Of a stretch of 64,000 nucleotides of DNA, positions 20,595-30,563 are shown piece by piece. Source of the DNA: Synechococcus sp. CC9311 (GTDB taxonomy: Bacteria > Cyanobacteriota > Cyanobacteriia > PCC-6307 > Cyanobiaceae); assembly GCF_000014585.1 (NCBI RefSeq), contig NC_008319.1, positions 124,001-188,000 of the forward strand, given 5' to 3'. Every line of letters starts with the position of its first letter. Positions within the stretch are counted from its first letter, which is position 1. The translations under genes and the position numbers were made by a program. Under the pieces are notes generated by a model. It saw only the letters and a list, made by a program, of their open reading frames with translations, made no database searches and was not told the DNA's origin.

Positions 20595-21389
20595 TTAGAA
20601 TTCAACGCGCGGAGAAATATATTCTTTAATGCTAAAAAAAACCTGCAGCATCCCTCGCAAGAACAACACCAGCAACGTCGCAAAAAATCCATACCCTAAT
20701 CGCTTATAGCACCTCCAAAGCCATTGAAAAGCCAAAAATTTATTACCAGAAATCGAAGAAGGATCAACACAATATATAGCTAGAGGATTGGGATATTCTG
20801 CTATCTGCTCTGAATTTAATCTTGATATCACAAAGTGCCAAAAAAGGTAGTCCTCATGGTTCACAGGAGCGAAGAATAAATCAGAAATTGTCGCACGAGA
20901 TACGCAAGACGTTAACATAGGAATAGGATTCGACACTTTCACCAACAACTTAGGAGCTATGCCAAGAGGTGTTTTCCGAACTTTACCGAAAGAAGCTCCA
21001 CGATTCCCCCTAACATAAGGAGAATAAAGCAAGCAATATTCGGGATTTGATTTCAGTTGTTTTGCTTGCATCTCAAGCTTATTAGGAAACCAGCGGTCAT
21101 CTATATCGAGAAAACATATAAAATCACCTTGTGCAAGTTTAAGTCCAAAATTTCTCGCTTGATATGGGCCAGAAATTTCACGCACAAGAGTGTTACAAAA
21201 AACATAAAATCGCTTGTCTCCAGCGATGCAATCATCAAGAATATCTGTGGTTCCATCAGACGAACCATCATCTACAATAATTGACTCCCAATTAGAAAAT
21301 TTTTGTTTTTTCAAAGTCTCTATATATCCATAAACGTCACGTGCTCCATTTAACACAGGGGTAATGATTGAAAATCTTGGGGACGCCAT
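20595..21389 (-). CDS. Family 2 glycosyltransferase
   Basis: 264 residues of GT-A fold: FSIITPVLNGARDVYGYIETL at the N-terminus, WESIIVDDGSSDGTTDILDD with the first nucleotide-binding Asp, and DFICFLDIDDRWFPNKLE with the DxD metal site. No signal peptide; the C-terminus has a short hydrophobic amphipathic stretch (FFATLLVLFLRGMLQVFF). Last gene of the AT-rich minus-strand surface-sugar block, 213 bases after the FkbM gene. Donor and acceptor are unknown. Confidence 0.88.
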   Translation of the reverse strand: MASPRFSIITPVLNGARDVYGYIETLKKQKFSNWESIIVDDGSSDGTTDILDDCIAGDKRFYVFCNTLVREISGPYQARNFGLKLAQGDFICFLDIDDRWFPNKLEMQAKQLKSNPEYCLLYSPYVRGNRGASFGKVRKTPLGIAPKLLVKVSNPIPMLTSCVSRATISDLFFAPVNHEDYLFWHFVISRLNSEQIAEYPNPLAIYCVDPSSISGNKFLAFQWLWRCYKRLGYGFFATLLVLFLRGMLQVFFSIKEYISPRVEF

Positions 21390-21602
21390 AACAATACAAA
21401 AAGGAATGAGTAAAAATAATCTCAGAAATAATATGCAGCACAGGATAAGTTAAACAGCAAATGGAATCGAGCCCGACTCATCAGATCATCAACAATACAA
21501 AAGATCAACCAAGCCAAAAACATTAATAAATGGCTACTCACAAAACCCTGGTCATGCGTAAAAGTGTACATCAAGCAAAATAAGTGCTAATTGGAAGGAG
21601 AA

Positions 21603-22538
21603 TTAATTTGTGACGCCCCAAAAATCTTGGTGCAAAATGCGCGTTGTAGTCCTACTCTTAGAAGCCAACGAACATTCGAGCAACCTCTTATTTATAAAAT
21701 AAACCATTGAAAAAGGGCAGGAGAGGGCAACATCGCTCAAATTCCTTGGCTTAAGATCAAACCTATTATTGACTATATTTGCGTAGCAACAAGAAAACTG
21801 ATCAATCAAAGAGGATCCTGTATACCATAAATGATTTGAGGCATAAAGAACAAATTCAAACTCCGCAAGGTGATTATAAATACTACGCAATTGGCTTGAA
21901 TAGGTTGCTTCGACTCCGACAATTAAAATAGAACTTAGGTATTGAGCAGTCCAAAGCTCCTTCAAAAGATCCAGCTCAAGCCCTTCAATATCTATCTTTG
22001 CCGCATACTTAATACGCTTATCTATGTAATCATGAGGAGATAATGAATTAACGGGTTCACAAATACAACCTCTTGACTTGTAAAGGTGGAAATCCGAAGT
22101 AACTTCTGCGGCGCCAGTATGTGACTTTTCAAAACACAAGTAAAGCGATTTTGTATGATCAGCGCCAACACAACCGCTTATAAAATCAAGATTAAAAAAC
22201 CCTAGCTTTTCAACTCTTTTTTTTGTACGTTTCTGCAGTTCATAGTTTGCATCTATCAACTTAGCCGTTGAATCTCTTGATGGCAATGCTGCAGTTGTGA
22301 ACTCACCATGATTGGCACCAAAATCAATCAAAGTTAGGTCGAATACTTGCAAGAAAAGTCGAAAAAAGCAAGTGTCAAGTGGTTCCCGTTGAATCTGCAT
22401 CCTTAAAAAGAAGCTATTCAATTCAAGGAGGTTTGGAGCTAATTTTGAGACAGATCTATAGAATGATCCAATGAATATTCTCAGGATATAGTATTTAAGT
22501 AACGAAAGCCTTGGTGCTAAAGCGGTAAAAGTTGGCAT
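21603..22538 (-). CDS. FkbM-family methyltransferase
   Basis: 311 residues. The SAM-binding loop is FDLTLIDFGANHGEFTTAA; AAKIDIEGLELDLLKEL is the FkbM-family motif 'K-D-x-E-G-x-E'. In surface-sugar clusters such enzymes O-methylate a sugar residue. The first 80 residues are basic and hydrophobic and may lie along the membrane. It starts 16 bases after the fucosyltransferase gene, so the two are probably cotranscribed. AT-rich, like its neighbours. Confidence 0.82.
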   Translation of the reverse strand: MPTFTALAPRLSLLKYYILRIFIGSFYRSVSKLAPNLLELNSFFLRMQIQREPLDTCFFRLFLQVFDLTLIDFGANHGEFTTAALPSRDSTAKLIDANYELQKRTKKRVEKLGFFNLDFISGCVGADHTKSLYLCFEKSHTGAAEVTSDFHLYKSRGCICEPVNSLSPHDYIDKRIKYAAKIDIEGLELDLLKELWTAQYLSSILIVGVEATYSSQLRSIYNHLAEFEFVLYASNHLWYTGSSLIDQFSCCYANIVNNRFDLKPRNLSDVALSCPFSMVYFINKRLLECSLASKSRTTTRILHQDFWGVTN

Positions 22539-22554
22539 GAGAATAAATAGATAA

Positions 22555-23379
22555 TTAGTATAAGTAAATTATATCTTCATGCAATTGTCTAGGCCTTTGC
22601 AGACCCAGGGCCAAGTGTGAAGGCACAATTGTTATTTTTGGGGCAATTGATAACGCAGAAGACCACCAAGAATAAGTACTATTGCTAAGAATTTTGCAAG
22701 GCATTTGTCTCAAAAAATTAAAGTCGCTTAGAGGAGATGAAGAGGGCAGAAATTGATATGTAATGCGAGGCATTTCATCTAAAATTTGATTCATAAGCAT
22801 AGCAGCATGTTTTTGATCATCAGACACAATAATAAAATCATCAAAGCCTTTGGCAATAGCAATAGATATGGCTTCTTTGTAATATTGATAGCCACAAACA
22901 TTAAACTTTTGATGCGAGATAAAATCCCCACCTCGAATATGAACAGCAACTGTATTCCTCAAAAATCTAAGCCATGATCTGTCGAACTTAAGGGACTGCA
23001 AGTTAAGCTGAGGGAAGAAACTATTTGCACTAGGTTTATCAAATTTTCTCCAGAAGTAACCATCTAAAAAAATATCTGACGAAGGAAATGGTATGAACCT
23101 GAAGACATCATTATATGCATTCCATGTATAACGGCCAACGCGGAGATGGACAGAGCTATATTTAAGCAATTGATCGCGTAGCGAAACAGGTTCAAAAAGA
23201 AGCCATGAAGGAATTTCAAACAAAGGCTCAAAGGCTAATACTCTATTTGCCGCATATTTTTCTCCTGCAAAGTTTATTAGAATTGATTGATTACTGGCAA
23301 TTGATTGTCTTAACTTTAAAGCGGTGGATAGCTGAAATAACTGGTTGCCAAGACCACCACACATTCGAAGATGAATCAT
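22555..23379 (-). CDS. Family 11 glycosyltransferase (alpha-1,2-fucosyltransferase-like)
   Basis: 274 residues. The N-terminus MIHLRMCGGLGNQLFQLSTA and the VAVHIRGGDF motif (GT11 signature usually H-x-R-R-G-D-Y; here the second Arg is Gly) plus ILSNSTYSWWSSALS near the C-terminus identify the family. Such enzymes use GDP-fucose; manC, gmd and fcl, which make GDP-fucose, are in the same window. The R-to-G change in the donor motif deserves notice, since other positions are standard. Confidence 0.88.
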   Translation of the reverse strand: MIHLRMCGGLGNQLFQLSTALKLRQSIASNQSILINFAGEKYAANRVLAFEPLFEIPSWLLFEPVSLRDQLLKYSSVHLRVGRYTWNAYNDVFRFIPFPSSDIFLDGYFWRKFDKPSANSFFPQLNLQSLKFDRSWLRFLRNTVAVHIRGGDFISHQKFNVCGYQYYKEAISIAIAKGFDDFIIVSDDQKHAAMLMNQILDEMPRITYQFLPSSSPLSDFNFLRQMPCKILSNSTYSWWSSALSIAPKITIVPSHLALGLQRPRQLHEDIIYLY

Positions 23380-23549
23380 TGTAAATATTCAGTGAAATAC
23401 TTGTAAAGGTAGGATAAATAATTCTAAGAGAGCTCGGAATGTAAAAAGCTTGAGAACAAGGCAATGGCAAAATAAAAAAACTCAGTACCCATATGCATTT
23501 TTTTGAATGGCAACTACCCATACAAAGAAGTAAATATAACTTTGAAAGC

Positions 23550-24272
23550 CTAAAAGAAGCAAATGGGTATTAAAATTAAATAAACCAATAGACTTGACCA
23601 AAGCCTAGTAATCACTAACGAATTTAGAAATAGCACTGAACTCCTCTGATGATTTTGCATTTTTAAAAGGATAGGATCAAACCAAATAGTCAAACCGATA
23701 GTATTTAATGCGGTCAAAACAGTTGATGCACTTAAAAAAGTTGCTCTGTAGTCTGGGTAAGAAGCTATGAGTACAAAAGTAATCGGCCAAGCCGCATAAT
23801 ATGGAAAATAAAGCAAAAGGATCATACATTTAACTCTTGAGAAGCGCTTAAGCCTTGTATTAAATTTAAAAGATGCAGTAATTGGCCTCAAGGTAATATC
23901 TTTAATTGTAGAACGAAATCCTTTTGAGGGTTGTTTAATCCAACGACCATGGGTCAATGATGTAGTTATTAATTTCCCATACAACGATGCTATTTGATTT
24001 TGGAGAACAAACACTGCCAAAAGACTTATAGGAACCAAAGAGTATAAATAAGGTATTGAATTAACTACATTTAAATCAATTTTCTTTGTATCAGCTAACC
24101 ACCCAAGCAGTGGGCTGTATAAAAAAATAACAAATCTAGAAACTATTGACAATGAACCTTGTAGGGTGATTCCAGCATATGGGCTATTTACTGAAAACCC
24201 TACAGATCTAGCAATACTTGTGGAAGACTCAATAAAGACTAATATTGAAATCAGAAAAAAAAGTACAAACAT
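23550..24272 (-). CDS. Amj-family (DUF2837) lipid-linked sugar flippase-like membrane protein
   Basis: 240 residues with about six hydrophobic helices. Two segments fit the Amj/YdaH lipid II flippase family as I know it: STSIARSVGFSVNSPYAGITL followed by SIVSRFVIFLYSPLLGWLAD, and SYPDYRATFLSASTVLTALN followed by IWFDPILL. Amj normally flips lipid II as an alternative to MurJ. Its location between a polymerase-like gene and glycosyltransferases suggests it flips the lipid-linked repeat unit instead. One-base overlap (TGATG) with the upstream gene. Identification by remembered motifs only. Confidence 0.68.
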   Translation of the reverse strand: MFVLFFLISILVFIESSTSIARSVGFSVNSPYAGITLQGSLSIVSRFVIFLYSPLLGWLADTKKIDLNVVNSIPYLYSLVPISLLAVFVLQNQIASLYGKLITTSLTHGRWIKQPSKGFRSTIKDITLRPITASFKFNTRLKRFSRVKCMILLLYFPYYAAWPITFVLIASYPDYRATFLSASTVLTALNTIGLTIWFDPILLKMQNHQRSSVLFLNSLVITRLWSSLLVYLILIPICFF

Positions 24273-25102
24273 CAGACTATTTCAATTCCAAATATCCATG
24301 CTAACGATGCCAAGAACTTTTTAAAAGTATTTGCATCATGTGTATTTTCGAATGAAATCATATCAAAATGACAGTTATTTGCAAATGGATTTGTTTTATT
24401 AATGAGAAATGAATAAACGAGGTCTGCACGACGGAAATATCGTAATTTACCTATCGAAGGAGATAAATCGTATATAGTTGCAGCGGTCATCAACAAGTAT
24501 TCACTAAAACCTGGGGTTGCCAAAGAATTAGAGGCATCATAGTTAGAAATATCTCGAACAAGAATTTGCTGCCAATTATTACTACAACAGAATACATTCT
24601 CAAAAACCTGACGATTCCATATACCAAAATTTACAATTGGAGATATTTTTTGATTTAATAGTAAGCGAGCTACTCCTTCGAAGCGGGATATCGAAGGCAT
24701 GAATTTAAACATATTTAAGTAAGTATTTGGCTCATTCTTTCTCGTAAGATAAATCTGATTTTTGAATACCATTGGGGAAACAAAAGTATCACCATCAAGA
24801 ATAAGTAAGTTTTTCATATCAAGATGAAAAAAATAATCGGCTGTCAAAATTTTTATGATCTGTTGTTTATACCATCCGCTCATTGAAAGATACTCAGGCA
24901 TTTGATCTACTTTATGTCGCTGCAATATATTTTTATCGTGAATAACAGTGATAAATTCAGGCGAATTAATGCCATGTATATTGTTATCAGGGCAAATTAA
25001 GATTATCTCAACTTCGCCCAGCATAAGCGCCAAATGATCGTAATAGTTTAGAACACGATAATCTACATCTTTTTGAAAGATGATTATTTTGCAAGGCATC
25101 AT
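24272..25102 (-). CDS. DUF6492-like putative glycosyltransferase
   Basis: 276 residues. The segment SGWYKQQIIKILTADYFF followed by NLLILDGDTFVSPMVF (GT-A-like D-x-D) is characteristic of DUF6492 proteins from surface-polysaccharide loci. No signal peptide or membrane helix. Start overlaps the polymerase gene by 4 bases and the stop overlaps the Amj-like gene by 1, so these three are one operon. Likely adds a sugar on the cytoplasmic side; the specific reaction is unknown. Confidence 0.7.
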   Translation of the reverse strand: MMPCKIIIFQKDVDYRVLNYYDHLALMLGEVEIILICPDNNIHGINSPEFITVIHDKNILQRHKVDQMPEYLSMSGWYKQQIIKILTADYFFHLDMKNLLILDGDTFVSPMVFKNQIYLTRKNEPNTYLNMFKFMPSISRFEGVARLLLNQKISPIVNFGIWNRQVFENVFCCSNNWQQILVRDISNYDASNSLATPGFSEYLLMTAATIYDLSPSIGKLRYFRRADLVYSFLINKTNPFANNCHFDMISFENTHDANTFKKFLASLAWIFGIEIV

Positions 25103-26211
25103 GCTTTAATCTTAAAAATCCTTGGGAAAATAAAAACTACTAAAGCGAATATTGAAGAAAGAAGAAGGGTAATTGTGTTGCTATAGTCTTCGATCATACC
25201 TACAATCAACACGCATACCAAGGCGATTTGCAATAATTTGATAATAGAATCTGTTTTAAATTTGAGTAATGCTAATTTTACTGAAGAAAGACAATAGGCA
25301 GTGTAAACAAATATTGAAAGAATGGGGCCTAACACCAAAAAATGTATTCCCGCAGGCAATGCAACTCCTGAGTATTTCGACAAAAACGGAAAAGCTGCAT
25401 AAAGAACGTTTTTATTACCTCCTGATAGGATAGATTGTTTAAGAATTTCGGTGTCGCCTATCGGAAATAAAATTTCCGTAAAAGGCATGCTGTTAGAACT
25501 AGATGTAATTATAAATGCGGTATCATGTAAATTCAACCTTGTAAATAAATTTATCCACAACTCAAAGGAATACGGAATACCTAAGTAAGTTTTGTAGAAA
25601 ATTGTAACAAGGCCAAGAAGAATAGGTGCCGATAATAAGACGATAATACCTTTAGAATTTAAGAAATTTAATCTCACTAATAAATGTATAAGCGTGGCAA
25701 AAAGAAATACTCTCAGTCCCAACAAAATTGACGCGGAGCTTAAAATTATCAAAGCAAGCCAAAATCTTTTAGAGCTCATTAATGAACTTGAAGTGTAAAT
25801 TTCTGCAAGTAGAACGATTGAGCTAAAAGACAAACAAGGCATAGTATATATACCAGAACCTTTATAAAAACCATTTCTATACAATTCAGCAAATATGCCA
25901 GCTGATTGAAAGTCCAAAGATCCAACAGCACCGAAGACAAATGAAAGTAAAGATGAAAAAAAGATAATTAAACATATATAGTCATAAGCTATAGGAGAAA
26001 ATTTATTTTTGCCTAACAGCGGATAACATTGTTTTGTGTGTAAAACAATGTATATTGATGGAACAGAACATCCAACAAAATACAATATTGTGAAGAGCCA
26101 AGTATTATATGATAATTCTGAAGAAGGGGGAACCGCTAAACAAAAAAATAGTAGAGCAAAGCTACCTATAAAAACATTTGCAGGATAGATATAAGACACT
26201 TTTTTATGCAA
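25099..26211 (-). CDS. O-antigen polymerase-like (Wzy-type) membrane protein
   Basis: 370 residues with around ten hydrophobic helices and a larger polar loop in the C-terminal half, the architecture of Wzy polymerases; sequence is too divergent for motif proof. Basic C-terminus (FPRIFKIKA). First gene of the AT-rich minus-strand block; its promoter must lie in the 410-base gap upstream. If Wzy, it joins flipped repeat units in the periplasm. Confidence 0.65.
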   Translation of the reverse strand: MHKKVSYIYPANVFIGSFALLFFCLAVPPSSELSYNTWLFTILYFVGCSVPSIYIVLHTKQCYPLLGKNKFSPIAYDYICLIIFFSSLLSFVFGAVGSLDFQSAGIFAELYRNGFYKGSGIYTMPCLSFSSIVLLAEIYTSSSLMSSKRFWLALIILSSASILLGLRVFLFATLIHLLVRLNFLNSKGIIVLLSAPILLGLVTIFYKTYLGIPYSFELWINLFTRLNLHDTAFIITSSSNSMPFTEILFPIGDTEILKQSILSGGNKNVLYAAFPFLSKYSGVALPAGIHFLVLGPILSIFVYTAYCLSSVKLALLKFKTDSIIKLLQIALVCVLIVGMIEDYSNTITLLLSSIFALVVFIFPRIFKIKA

Positions 26212-26621
26212 ATTCGTTATTATTTAAATATCTAGATGCAATAATTTTATCATATGGTTGACACCAAGACATAAATAAAATACTGGACATTGCAAAATCT
26301 CTTTAATAGTCAGTATTTATTATTATGAAAATTTAGACAGACTAATGATGGCTTTTAGCTAAAGCTTGTGAAAACACCAGTCTATTGATGGATGGCAAAT
26401 TTGCTCAACATCCAAGGTTTAACCACTTTTAATAGAAAACACTAAAATAGTACACTAAAAAGCATTAAAGAATCAAATCTTATAGAATTGCAAAAAATTA
26501 CCAGCAAAGCAAATACTATTCATTGCAAGATTACAATTTAGAAAATTGAACGAATTTAATATGAAAATTTGTTATGATCTCGAAAGATTGATCGTGAATG
26601 CAATGGGTGTTTAGAGCAGAT
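26212..26621. other. Intergenic gap, AT-rich
   Basis: About 410 bases of very AT-rich sequence between the fcl stop and the polymerase-like gene start, both on the minus strand. It must hold the promoter of the polymerase operon, but I see no convincing open frame, hairpin terminator or repeat, and no copy of the ATGC-N7-GCAT palindrome. Confidence 0.6.
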
Positions 26622-27638
26622 TTAATTACGCAAATTCTGCGACAATCCTTCCTTAATGAAATCCTCGTAGACCAAACACAATCCTTCCCTTATAGGGATG
26701 CTCGCACTCCAGTTTAGCTGCTTCATCAAGCTGACATCAAGTTGTTTCTTTGGTGTTCCATCCGGCTTACTTGTGTCCCACTCAATCGTTCCTTCAAACC
26801 CAACGACTGCTGCGATCTGTTCCGCTAACTCCTGAATCGTTAGATCCACTCCCGTTCCCAGATTCAAAAACGCCAGCGGTTTCCCTTGATCATCTTTTGG
26901 TGCATCTTGATCAAGAGCGCTCCAGTTTTCCAGCGCAAACACGCAGGCATTACCCAGATCATCCACATGCAAAAACTCACGCAGCGGTGATCCCGTTCCC
27001 CAACACGTCACACTTTTTGCCCCAGCTTGCTTGGCTTCATGAAAGCGGCGGATGAGCGCTGGCAGCACATGGCTATTTTCCGGGTGATAGTTATCTCCAG
27101 GGCCATACAAATTCGTTGGCATCAAGCTGATCGCATCAAATCCATACTGTTGTCTCAACGATTCGCACAGCTTGATCCCCGTAATCTTGGCGATCGCATA
27201 CCACTCATTCGTGGGCTCCAATGATCCTGTCAATAACGCTTCTTCTTTGATCGGTTGCTCGGCAAACTTCGGGTAAATACAACTACTACCCAGAAAGAGC
27301 AATCGCCGCACCCCCGCTTTCCAAGCACCTTCAATCACATTCGTTTGGATCTTGAGGTTCTCCAACAAGAAATCGGCTGGATAGGTGTCATTGGCATAAA
27401 TTCCGCCCACCTTGGCGGCTGCCAGCACCACCACATCTGGCTTGTTTTCTTCGTACCAAGCCTTCACTACTTCGTGATTGAGCAGGTCCAGCTCCTGGCG
27501 CGTTGGCGTCAGTAAGGCTCCGCCTTTCGTTTCATCGCCATAGCCATTCTCTTGCAACGCCCGGCAGATCGCGCTGCCCGCCATGCCCCTTGCTCCTGCA
27601 ACAAAAAAACGATCGTCCGCTTTGATCAAGCTGCTCAC
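26622..27638 (-). CDS. fcl: GDP-L-fucose synthase
   Basis: 338 residues, SDR-extended fold. Epimerises and reduces the 4-keto sugar from Gmd to GDP-L-fucose with NADPH. Rossmann motif [16 protein letters not shown], then [18 protein letters not shown] (a GFS hallmark), [16 protein letters not shown], catalytic Tyr-x3-Lys in [10 protein letters not shown], and [19 protein letters not shown]. Overlaps gmd by 4 bases. Its GC content is like the rest of the chromosome, unlike the AT-rich block next to it. Confidence 0.96.
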   Translation of the reverse strand: MSSLIKADDRFFVAGARGMAGSAICRALQENGYGDETKGGALLTPTRQELDLLNHEVVKAWYEENKPDVVVLAAAKVGGIYANDTYPADFLLENLKIQTNVIEGAWKAGVRRLLFLGSSCIYPKFAEQPIKEEALLTGSLEPTNEWYAIAKITGIKLCESLRQQYGFDAISLMPTNLYGPGDNYHPENSHVLPALIRRFHEAKQAGAKSVTCWGTGSPLREFLHVDDLGNACVFALENWSALDQDAPKDDQGKPLAFLNLGTGVDLTIQELAEQIAAVVGFEGTIEWDTSKPDGTPKKQLDVSLMKQLNWSASIPIREGLCLVYEDFIKEGLSQNLRN

Positions 27639-28789
27639 GCCTTGCCTCCAGCGGCCTTGACGGCATCAGGATTCGTTGGTGGATTTTCCATCGAGCCCAC
27701 CACATTGAATCCTTTCAATTTCAAATAAGCCTCTTTCTTGGCCTCCTCCTTGTCAGTCGCCACCATCTCCGCCACTAACTCTTCCAGCGTTGTCGTTGGC
27801 GTCCAGCCCAGCTTCTGCTTGGCCTTCGCGGGATCACCGAGCAGCGTCTCCACTTCAGCTGGACGGAAATAGCGCGGATCAATCCGCACTACCACTTCCC
27901 CAGTGCTGCGTTTGCCCGTTTCCTCTAACCCCTTGCCTTCCCACTCGATCGCGCCCCAGCCCAGTTCCAGTGCCGTTAATTCAATGAACCGCCGCACGCT
28001 TTCCTGCCGCCCCGTGGCGATTACAAAATCCTCCGGTGGACCCTCCTGCTGCAGCATTCGCCACTGCATCTCCACATAATCCCGGGCGTGTCCCCAATCC
28101 CGCAGCGAATCGAGATTGCCCATATACAGGCAATCCTCTAAACCCGCATCAATCCGTGCCAAACCCCGCGTGATCTTGCGCGTCACAAACGTTTCACCAC
28201 GCCTGGGGCTCTCGTGGTTGAACAGCACCCCATTGCAGGCATACATCCCGTAAGCCTCCCGGTAATTCACCGTGATCCAGTACGCATACAACTTGGCCAC
28301 CCCATAGGGACTGCGTGGGTAAAACGGCGTGCTCTCCTTTTGCGGCATCTCCTGCACCAAGCCATACAGCTCACTCGTGCTCGCCTGATAGATCCTCGTT
28401 GTCTCCGTGAGCCCCAGCATCCGCACCGCTTCTAATATTCGCAGCGTACCTAATGCATCACTATTCGCTGTGTATTCCGGTGCTTCAAAGCTCACTGCCA
28501 CATGGCTTTGGGCTCCGAGGTTATAAATTTCATCCGGCTGCACCTGCTCAATGATCCGGATCAAATTGCTGCTATCCGTTAAATCTCCGTAGTGCAGCAC
28601 CAACCGCGGATCATCCACATGCGGATCTTGGTAGAGATGGTCGATCCTATTGGTGTTGAAGCTGCTTGCACGCCTCTTAATCCCATGCACCTCATATCCC
28701 TTCTCCAGCAGCAATTCCGCTAAATAACTTCCGTCTTGGCCTGTAATTCCGGTGATCAGCGCCTTTTTGCAATGACTTAATTCTGACAT
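27635..28789 (-). CDS. gmd: GDP-mannose 4,6-dehydratase
   Basis: 384 residues. Converts GDP-mannose to GDP-4-keto-6-deoxymannose, the first step to GDP-fucose. [19 protein letters not shown] is the NADP-binding start; [14 protein letters not shown], Tyr-x3-Lys in [12 protein letters not shown], and [17 protein letters not shown] are family marks. The ATG directly follows the TAA of the sugar transferase gene, so it is translated as part of that operon. The C-terminal 40 residues extend slightly beyond the usual family end. Confidence 0.96.
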   Translation of the reverse strand: MSELSHCKKALITGITGQDGSYLAELLLEKGYEVHGIKRRASSFNTNRIDHLYQDPHVDDPRLVLHYGDLTDSSNLIRIIEQVQPDEIYNLGAQSHVAVSFEAPEYTANSDALGTLRILEAVRMLGLTETTRIYQASTSELYGLVQEMPQKESTPFYPRSPYGVAKLYAYWITVNYREAYGMYACNGVLFNHESPRRGETFVTRKITRGLARIDAGLEDCLYMGNLDSLRDWGHARDYVEMQWRMLQQEGPPEDFVIATGRQESVRRFIELTALELGWGAIEWEGKGLEETGKRSTGEVVVRIDPRYFRPAEVETLLGDPAKAKQKLGWTPTTTLEELVAEMVATDKEEAKKEAYLKLKGFNVVGSMENPPTNPDAVKAAGGKA

Positions 28790-30172
28790 TTAAAAACTAG
28801 AGATTTTGTCGTGATTTAATGGGGCACTCGGAACAGGAATTGCACCCTGAGCATTAAAAACCAAACGCATTGTTTTAAAAAGGATCAGTAGATCCAGCCA
28901 AAAAGAAAAATTTCTAAGGTAATAAAGGTCATAGCTAAGCTTATTAGCCGCGTCTTCAACTGAAGATCCATAAGGATAGTTAACTTGAGCCCAACCACTG
29001 AGGCCAGGCCGAATGCGCTGCCTTAAACAGTAATGCGGAATCTTTTTTTCAAGATCCTGATCAAATTCAGGTCGTTCAGGCCTTGGGCCTATAAGACTCA
29101 TGCTTCCAGACAAAACACACCAAAGCTGTGGGAGCTCATCCAACCGTGTTCGCCTTAAAAGGGAGCCAACCCTGGTGATACGGGAATCTGCACACTTCAC
29201 CCACTGGGCACCATCACGCTCAGCATCGATGCGCATACTCCTCAACTTCCAGATTGTGTAAGGAATGCCTTCAAAGCCGGATCGGGTTTGTGAATAAAGA
29301 ATCGGGCCACCATCTTCAATCTTGATCAACAAGGCTGAGATCAGCAAAAGAGGACTCGTGAGCACTATCAGCAAAGCCGACACAATCACATCACCGAGAC
29401 GTTTCAACCGAGTTTCAAACTTACTTGCAGGCCGTGAAAATTCACCGCGAAGCAATTCAACATCACTCAGAAACTCTGGAGGGAAACGCTGCAAAACAGC
29501 TTCACACCATTCATGCCGGCAAATCACTATTAGACCTTGTTGCTGAAGCTCTAAAAGACGATGAAGAATTGGAGCTGGTTCAGAATCAACATCATCAACA
29601 ACGATGGGATATGGACCAACTTCGTTCAACTGAGCATAAGAGAAATGATCGAGACGAGCCGACAAGCGTGACCACAGGAGGTGATGCTGAAGCCGCTGAT
29701 ATGCCTTTTGAGTTCCCAAAAACTGCCAGAATTTTCCATCTGACAGTCTCCTTTTGATGCATGCACGCAAAAAGATCTGTGCCATCAAGCTGAATATCCC
29801 CAACAAGCCGAGGTAAGGAAGCAGGAAGCTGCGAAACAGAACATCTCCTGATGCGCCTTTGAGCAACCAGTGGTAAGAAAGTGTTCCACCAAGACTGAAC
29901 ACAACCACGAGGAATGTTTTTACTACAAGCTGAATAAGAACCAACGAATTGGGAGAAAGATTGAAGCGATCAATTCCTGGATAACGACCCAATATGTAGC
30001 TACCAACCAACCAACTGATCCAAAGGATCAACAATGGAACTGATAATTCAGGCCAACGCCCAAAACAAGACAGAAAGAGACTGCAATAGACAACTAAACA
30101 CACGCCACTATCAAGGAGAATGGCAGCCAAAAGACGGCGACGAGACAGAAGCCAAGGAAGCCTTATTTGCAT
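28790..30172 (-). CDS. Polyprenyl-phosphate sugar-1-phosphate transferase (WcaJ/WbaP type), initiating enzyme
   Basis: 460 residues. N-terminal helices (about four) and a central domain are followed by the catalytic bacterial sugar transferase domain from about residue 258: RLKRLGDVIVSALLIVLTSP, TIWKLRSMRIDAE, LRRTRLDELPQLWCVLSGSM and SLIGPRPERPEF. It loads the first sugar-phosphate onto undecaprenyl phosphate and so starts repeat-unit synthesis. First gene of sugar transferase-gmd-fcl; three ATGC-N7-GCAT palindromes lie 280-410 bases upstream. Confidence 0.92.
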   Translation of the reverse strand: MQIRLPWLLSRRRLLAAILLDSGVCLVVYCSLFLSCFGRWPELSVPLLILWISWLVGSYILGRYPGIDRFNLSPNSLVLIQLVVKTFLVVVFSLGGTLSYHWLLKGASGDVLFRSFLLPYLGLLGIFSLMAQIFLRACIKRRLSDGKFWQFLGTQKAYQRLQHHLLWSRLSARLDHFSYAQLNEVGPYPIVVDDVDSEPAPILHRLLELQQQGLIVICRHEWCEAVLQRFPPEFLSDVELLRGEFSRPASKFETRLKRLGDVIVSALLIVLTSPLLLISALLIKIEDGGPILYSQTRSGFEGIPYTIWKLRSMRIDAERDGAQWVKCADSRITRVGSLLRRTRLDELPQLWCVLSGSMSLIGPRPERPEFDQDLEKKIPHYCLRQRIRPGLSGWAQVNYPYGSSVEDAANKLSYDLYYLRNFSFWLDLLILFKTMRLVFNAQGAIPVPSAPLNHDKISSF

Positions 30173-30448
30173 ATTGAAATGGGACTTGAAGGTTTAATCA
30201 GCAGCTGTATGGAGTTCGTTGCGCAGACACAGCAATTTTGTTGAATCCTGAGGCGGGTGGGAGCAAAAGCTCAACCACCTCACCAAAGCTTTGACATTCT
30301 CCTGCATCAAAGTGCGGCAATTCCGAGTGATTCACTGCGGGGAAAGCCCATCAGCCCGTCGATACCGCGCCAAAACCCTAAAAGCACGCATTCGTATCTC
30401 AATAGTAACTATTTAATACCGGATACGTGCCCTTTGACTGATACTCAC

Positions 30449-30469
30449 TTTATGCAGACAGTGCATAAA
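30449..30469. promoter_or_regulatory. Putative operator, palindrome site 1
   Basis: Perfect 7-base arms TTTATGC / GCATAAA around a 7-base spacer. Centre about 287 bases upstream of the sugar transferase start. The ATGC and GCAT cores are 11 bases apart centre to centre, one turn of DNA, as expected for a dimeric regulator. Confidence 0.65.
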
Positions 30470-30478
30470 ACGCTAAAA

Positions 30479-30493
30479 ATGCACATTTTGCAT
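30479..30493. promoter_or_regulatory. Putative operator, palindrome site 2
   Basis: ATGC-N7-GCAT core (ATGCACATTTTGCAT), 27 bases centre to centre from site 1. Confidence 0.55.
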
Positions 30494-30563
30494 ACAAATT
30501 TATGAAGATCCAAGAACTTCTCGGCCCATTAAGCATCAGAAGAAACAATTACAAACTATTTCC

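Noticed and set aside
20481-20699. 72-codon plus-strand frame
   Set aside because: Crosses the end of the GT2 gene, rich in His/Lys/Asn from AT-rich sequence, no protein-like pattern.
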